Of a stretch of 8,081 bases of DNA, positions 6,851-8,081 are shown one piece after another (the stretch's first letter is position 1; every line of letters begins with the position of its first letter). Source of the stretch: Bacteroidales bacterium (GTDB lineage: Bacteria; Bacteroidota; Bacteroidia; Bacteroidales; UBA932); NCBI GenBank assembly GCA_021443605.1, contig JABUTQ010000126.1:1-8081 (forward strand), read 5' to 3'. The notes beneath the pieces are model-generated. The model was not told the origin of the DNA and ran no database searches. It was given only the letters and a program-made list of their open reading frames with translations. The position numbers and the translations under genes are program-made.

Positions 6851-6874
6851 GACTATTCTCAAGGCACTTTTTTT
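6842..6874 (+). terminator. Strong intrinsic terminator
   Basis: GTGCCTTGAG (6842-6851) and CTCAAGGCAC (6858-6867) form a perfect 10-bp stem with an ACTATT loop, followed by seven T residues (6868-6874). It is the most convincing terminator in the window. It lies 205 bases past the fusion gene's stop and 58 bases before the next start. It therefore insulates the downstream gene and defines the 3' end of the candidate short RNA. Confidence 0.92.
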
Positions 6875-6880
6875 GTCAAG

Positions 6881-6912
6881 TTTGTTATTCCGCCCGTTTG
6901 TTTGTAATTTCG
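6881..6912 (+). promoter_or_regulatory. Promoter of the Rid/chorismatase-like gene
   Basis: TTTG at 6881-6884 (-33 box) and TAATTTCG at 6905-6912 (-7 box, one base off TAnnTTTG) are separated by exactly 20 bases, the canonical Bacteroidetes spacing. Transcription would start near 6918, leaving a leader of only about 15 bases before the ATG at 6933. The site lies just after the strong terminator, so the gene is probably expressed independently of the upstream operon. Confidence 0.55.
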
Positions 6913-6914
6913 CC
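6881..6914 (+). repeat. Imperfect 20-base-period direct repeat across the promoter
   Basis: TTTGTTATTCCGCC (6881-6894) recurs as TTTGTAATTTCGCC (6901-6914), identical at 12 of 14 positions and offset by 20 bases. The copies cover the -33 and -7 boxes respectively. This could be a tandem duplication or a two-half-site operator. Confidence 0.5.
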
Positions 6915-6932
6915 GACTGATTTTTAGTGGTT

Positions 6933-8075
6933 ATGATAGACAGACGACAGGTTTATTGGGATAATTTGTATGTAAAGGGAGAGATATCTTCTTTCGTTTT
7001 GCCCGGGAAAGTGGAGGAGTTTCACGTGATGCTCCACGCGGAGCCCCGTGGCGATAGTTTTGAAAGTCAGTTGGGGAGAATCCGTCAAGCTGAGCGTCTA
7101 TTGTTCGAAGAGAGCCCTTTAAAAGGGGGCGCAATGGTGTTCAAACGCTGTTTCATCAGTGATGCTGCAAATCAGCATTCGCTTGTCCCAAAGGAAGATA
7201 CGTCTGCCGTTTCCGTAATTCAGCAACCGGTTCTGGATGGAAGTAAAATAGCAGTTTGGATTTATGCCGTAAAAGGTGCTTCGGTTTGCAGTCTCTCCGG
7301 AGCAACTTTGGTCGAGCATAATGGTTATCGACACATCTACAAGATGGGGATAGCCGATTCAAATGGAGATTCTTATTCCCAAACCAATTCAGTGATGGAC
7401 ACCTATGGCCGCCTTCTGTCGGAGTTCAATGCCGACATTGCCTCAAACTGCATACGCACCTGGTTCTATGTGAGGGATGTAGATACTCAATATCAGGGAA
7501 TGGTGAAGGCGAGAAAAGAGAAATTTGCCGGAATGGGGCTTACGGAAAAGACACACTATATCGCCAGTACGGGGATAGGAGGGGTGCCCTCTGTTCCAAA
7601 TGCGATTGTGCAGCTTGATGCTTATGCACTCACCGGCTTCAATTCACTGCAACAGAATTATTTGTATGCATATTCCCATCTGAGCCCAACGCACGATTAC
7701 GGAGTGACATTCGAGCGGGGAACTTACATCGAATACGGCGACAGAAAGCATCTTTTCATCAGCGGCACAGCCAGTATTGACAACCGCGGCGACGTTGTTC
7801 ATCCCGGAGATGTGGCAAAGCAGACCTTCAGGATGTGGGAGAATGTTGAAAAACTCCTTGAAGAGGGTGGTAGTGGCTTTGAAGATATTATGCAAATTAT
7901 TGTATATCTGAGAGATATGGGCGATTATGCCACTGTGAGAAAAATGTTCGAGGAGCGCTTTTCTTGTGTTCCTGCCGTATATACCCTTGCACCTGTGTGC
8001 CGCACCGGGTGGCTTGTTGAGATGGAGTGCATCGCCATCTCCCGCAATGGGAATCCTCAATTCCGTGACTTTTAA
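6933..8075 (+). CDS. Two-part Rid (YjgF/YER057c/UK114) superfamily protein, chorismatase-like
   Basis: This 380-residue protein is about three times the length of a single-domain RidA. The C-terminal part (about 268-370) is a clear Rid-like domain, with FISGTASID (275-283), a long helix, VYLRDMGDY (324-332) and closing LVEMECIAIS (361-370). The first 115 or so residues, including KRCFISDAANQ (71-81), look like a second, more diverged Rid-like fold. A central section carries NCIRTWFYVRDVD (172-184) and HYIASTGIGG (208-217). This two-fold layout, CR at 356-357 and Glu363 near the C-terminus recall the FkbO/Hyg5/XanB2 chorismatases, which split or convert chorismate to dihydroxycyclohexadiene carboxylate or hydroxybenzoates. 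The classical RidA ligand Arg (PxR) is replaced: residues 347-350 read PAVY. The family placement is fairly sure and the reaction is inferred. The ATG at 6933 is preferred over an in-frame GTG at 6927. No signal peptide; probably cytoplasmic. Confidence 0.75.
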   Translation: MIDRRQVYWDNLYVKGEISSFVLPGKVEEFHVMLHAEPRGDSFESQLGRIRQAERLLFEESPLKGGAMVFKRCFISDAANQHSLVPKEDTSAVSVIQQPVLDGSKIAVWIYAVKGASVCSLSGATLVEHNGYRHIYKMGIADSNGDSYSQTNSVMDTYGRLLSEFNADIASNCIRTWFYVRDVDTQYQGMVKARKEKFAGMGLTEKTHYIASTGIGGVPSVPNAIVQLDAYALTGFNSLQQNYLYAYSHLSPTHDYGVTFERGTYIEYGDRKHLFISGTASIDNRGDVVHPGDVAKQTFRMWENVEKLLEEGGSGFEDIMQIIVYLRDMGDYATVRKMFEERFSCVPAVYTLAPVCRTGWLVEMECIAISRNGNPQFRDF

Positions 8076-8080
8076 TTTTG
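8073..8080 (+). promoter_or_regulatory. Possible -7 box at the window edge
   Basis: TAATTTTG matches TAnnTTTG and overlaps the stop codon of the preceding gene. No TTTG is seen at the -33 position, and the downstream gene is outside the window, so this may be chance. Confidence 0.2.
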
Positions 8081-8081
8081 T

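Larger units (their letters stand above)
6788..6874 (+). ncRNA. Candidate small RNA or terminated leader (start approximate)
   Basis: This unit is bounded upstream by a perfect Bacteroidetes -7 box and downstream by a strong intrinsic terminator. It lies wholly between genes, well after the preceding stop and about 60 bases before the next ATG. The 5' half is AU-rich and contains the self-complementary AGTTTAAACT (6812-6821). The 3' end is a 10-bp GC-containing hairpin with seven T residues. It also contains a 15-codon open frame (6803-6850). I do not recognise a known RNA family. Alternatives are a 3'-end fragment of the upstream operon's transcript, or an attenuator leader for the downstream gene. 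Confidence 0.4.

Noticed and set aside
7644..8060. Minus-strand open frame opposite the C-terminal Rid domain
   Set aside because: It is antisense to a well-supported Rid domain, with no promoter or recognisable product.
1..8081. CRISPR array, tRNA, rRNA, insertion sequence or phage genes
   Set aside because: I saw no regularly spaced repeats, tRNA-like cloverleaf, rRNA-like stretch, transposase motif or terminal inverted repeats anywhere in the window.

Overview
The window looks like a stretch of a Bacteroidota chromosome, most likely order Bacteroidales. Four things point there. The proteins resemble Bacteroidales types: an exo-acting GH2 glycosidase, a patatin-POTRA-barrel fusion and a short rubredoxin. 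Shine-Dalgarno sequences are essentially absent before the starts. Octamers matching the Bacteroidetes -7 promoter box (TAnnTTTG) lie upstream of several genes. One of these is paired with a TTTG -33 box at the canonical 20-base spacing. The assignment rests on sequence features and recall of families, not on a search.

Layout: (1) 1-1956, plus strand: the C-terminal two thirds of a GH2-family exo-glycosidase whose start lies outside the window. (2) 1965-2000: a hairpin between two convergent genes, with its T-tract on the minus-strand side. (3) 2022-4424, minus strand: an 800-residue patatin-like phospholipase fused to a POTRA domain and an Omp85-type outer-membrane barrel (PlpD-like, type Vd layout). 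(4) 4425-4549: a compact divergent promoter region with one -7 box per strand. (5) 4550-4705 and 4705-6636, plus strand: a 51-residue rubredoxin whose stop overlaps the start of a 643-residue protein. That protein joins a cyanophycinase/peptidase E-like (S51) domain to an ATP-grasp ligase. (6) 6637-6932: a 296-base non-coding region holding two weak hairpins, a perfect -7 box, a small open frame and a very strong intrinsic terminator. Together these look like a short RNA gene or a truncated leader. After them comes a second promoter with a 20-base direct repeat. (7) 6933-8075, plus strand: a 380-residue two-part Rid/YjgF-superfamily protein resembling chorismatases.

The GH2 enzyme and the patatin protein are separate transcription units. 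The rubredoxin and the S51-ATP-grasp fusion form a tightly coupled operon. The fusion puts an amide-bond-forming fold and an amide-bond-cleaving fold on one chain, and this is the most unusual coding feature here. The most unusual non-coding feature is the promoter-to-terminator unit at 6775-6874.
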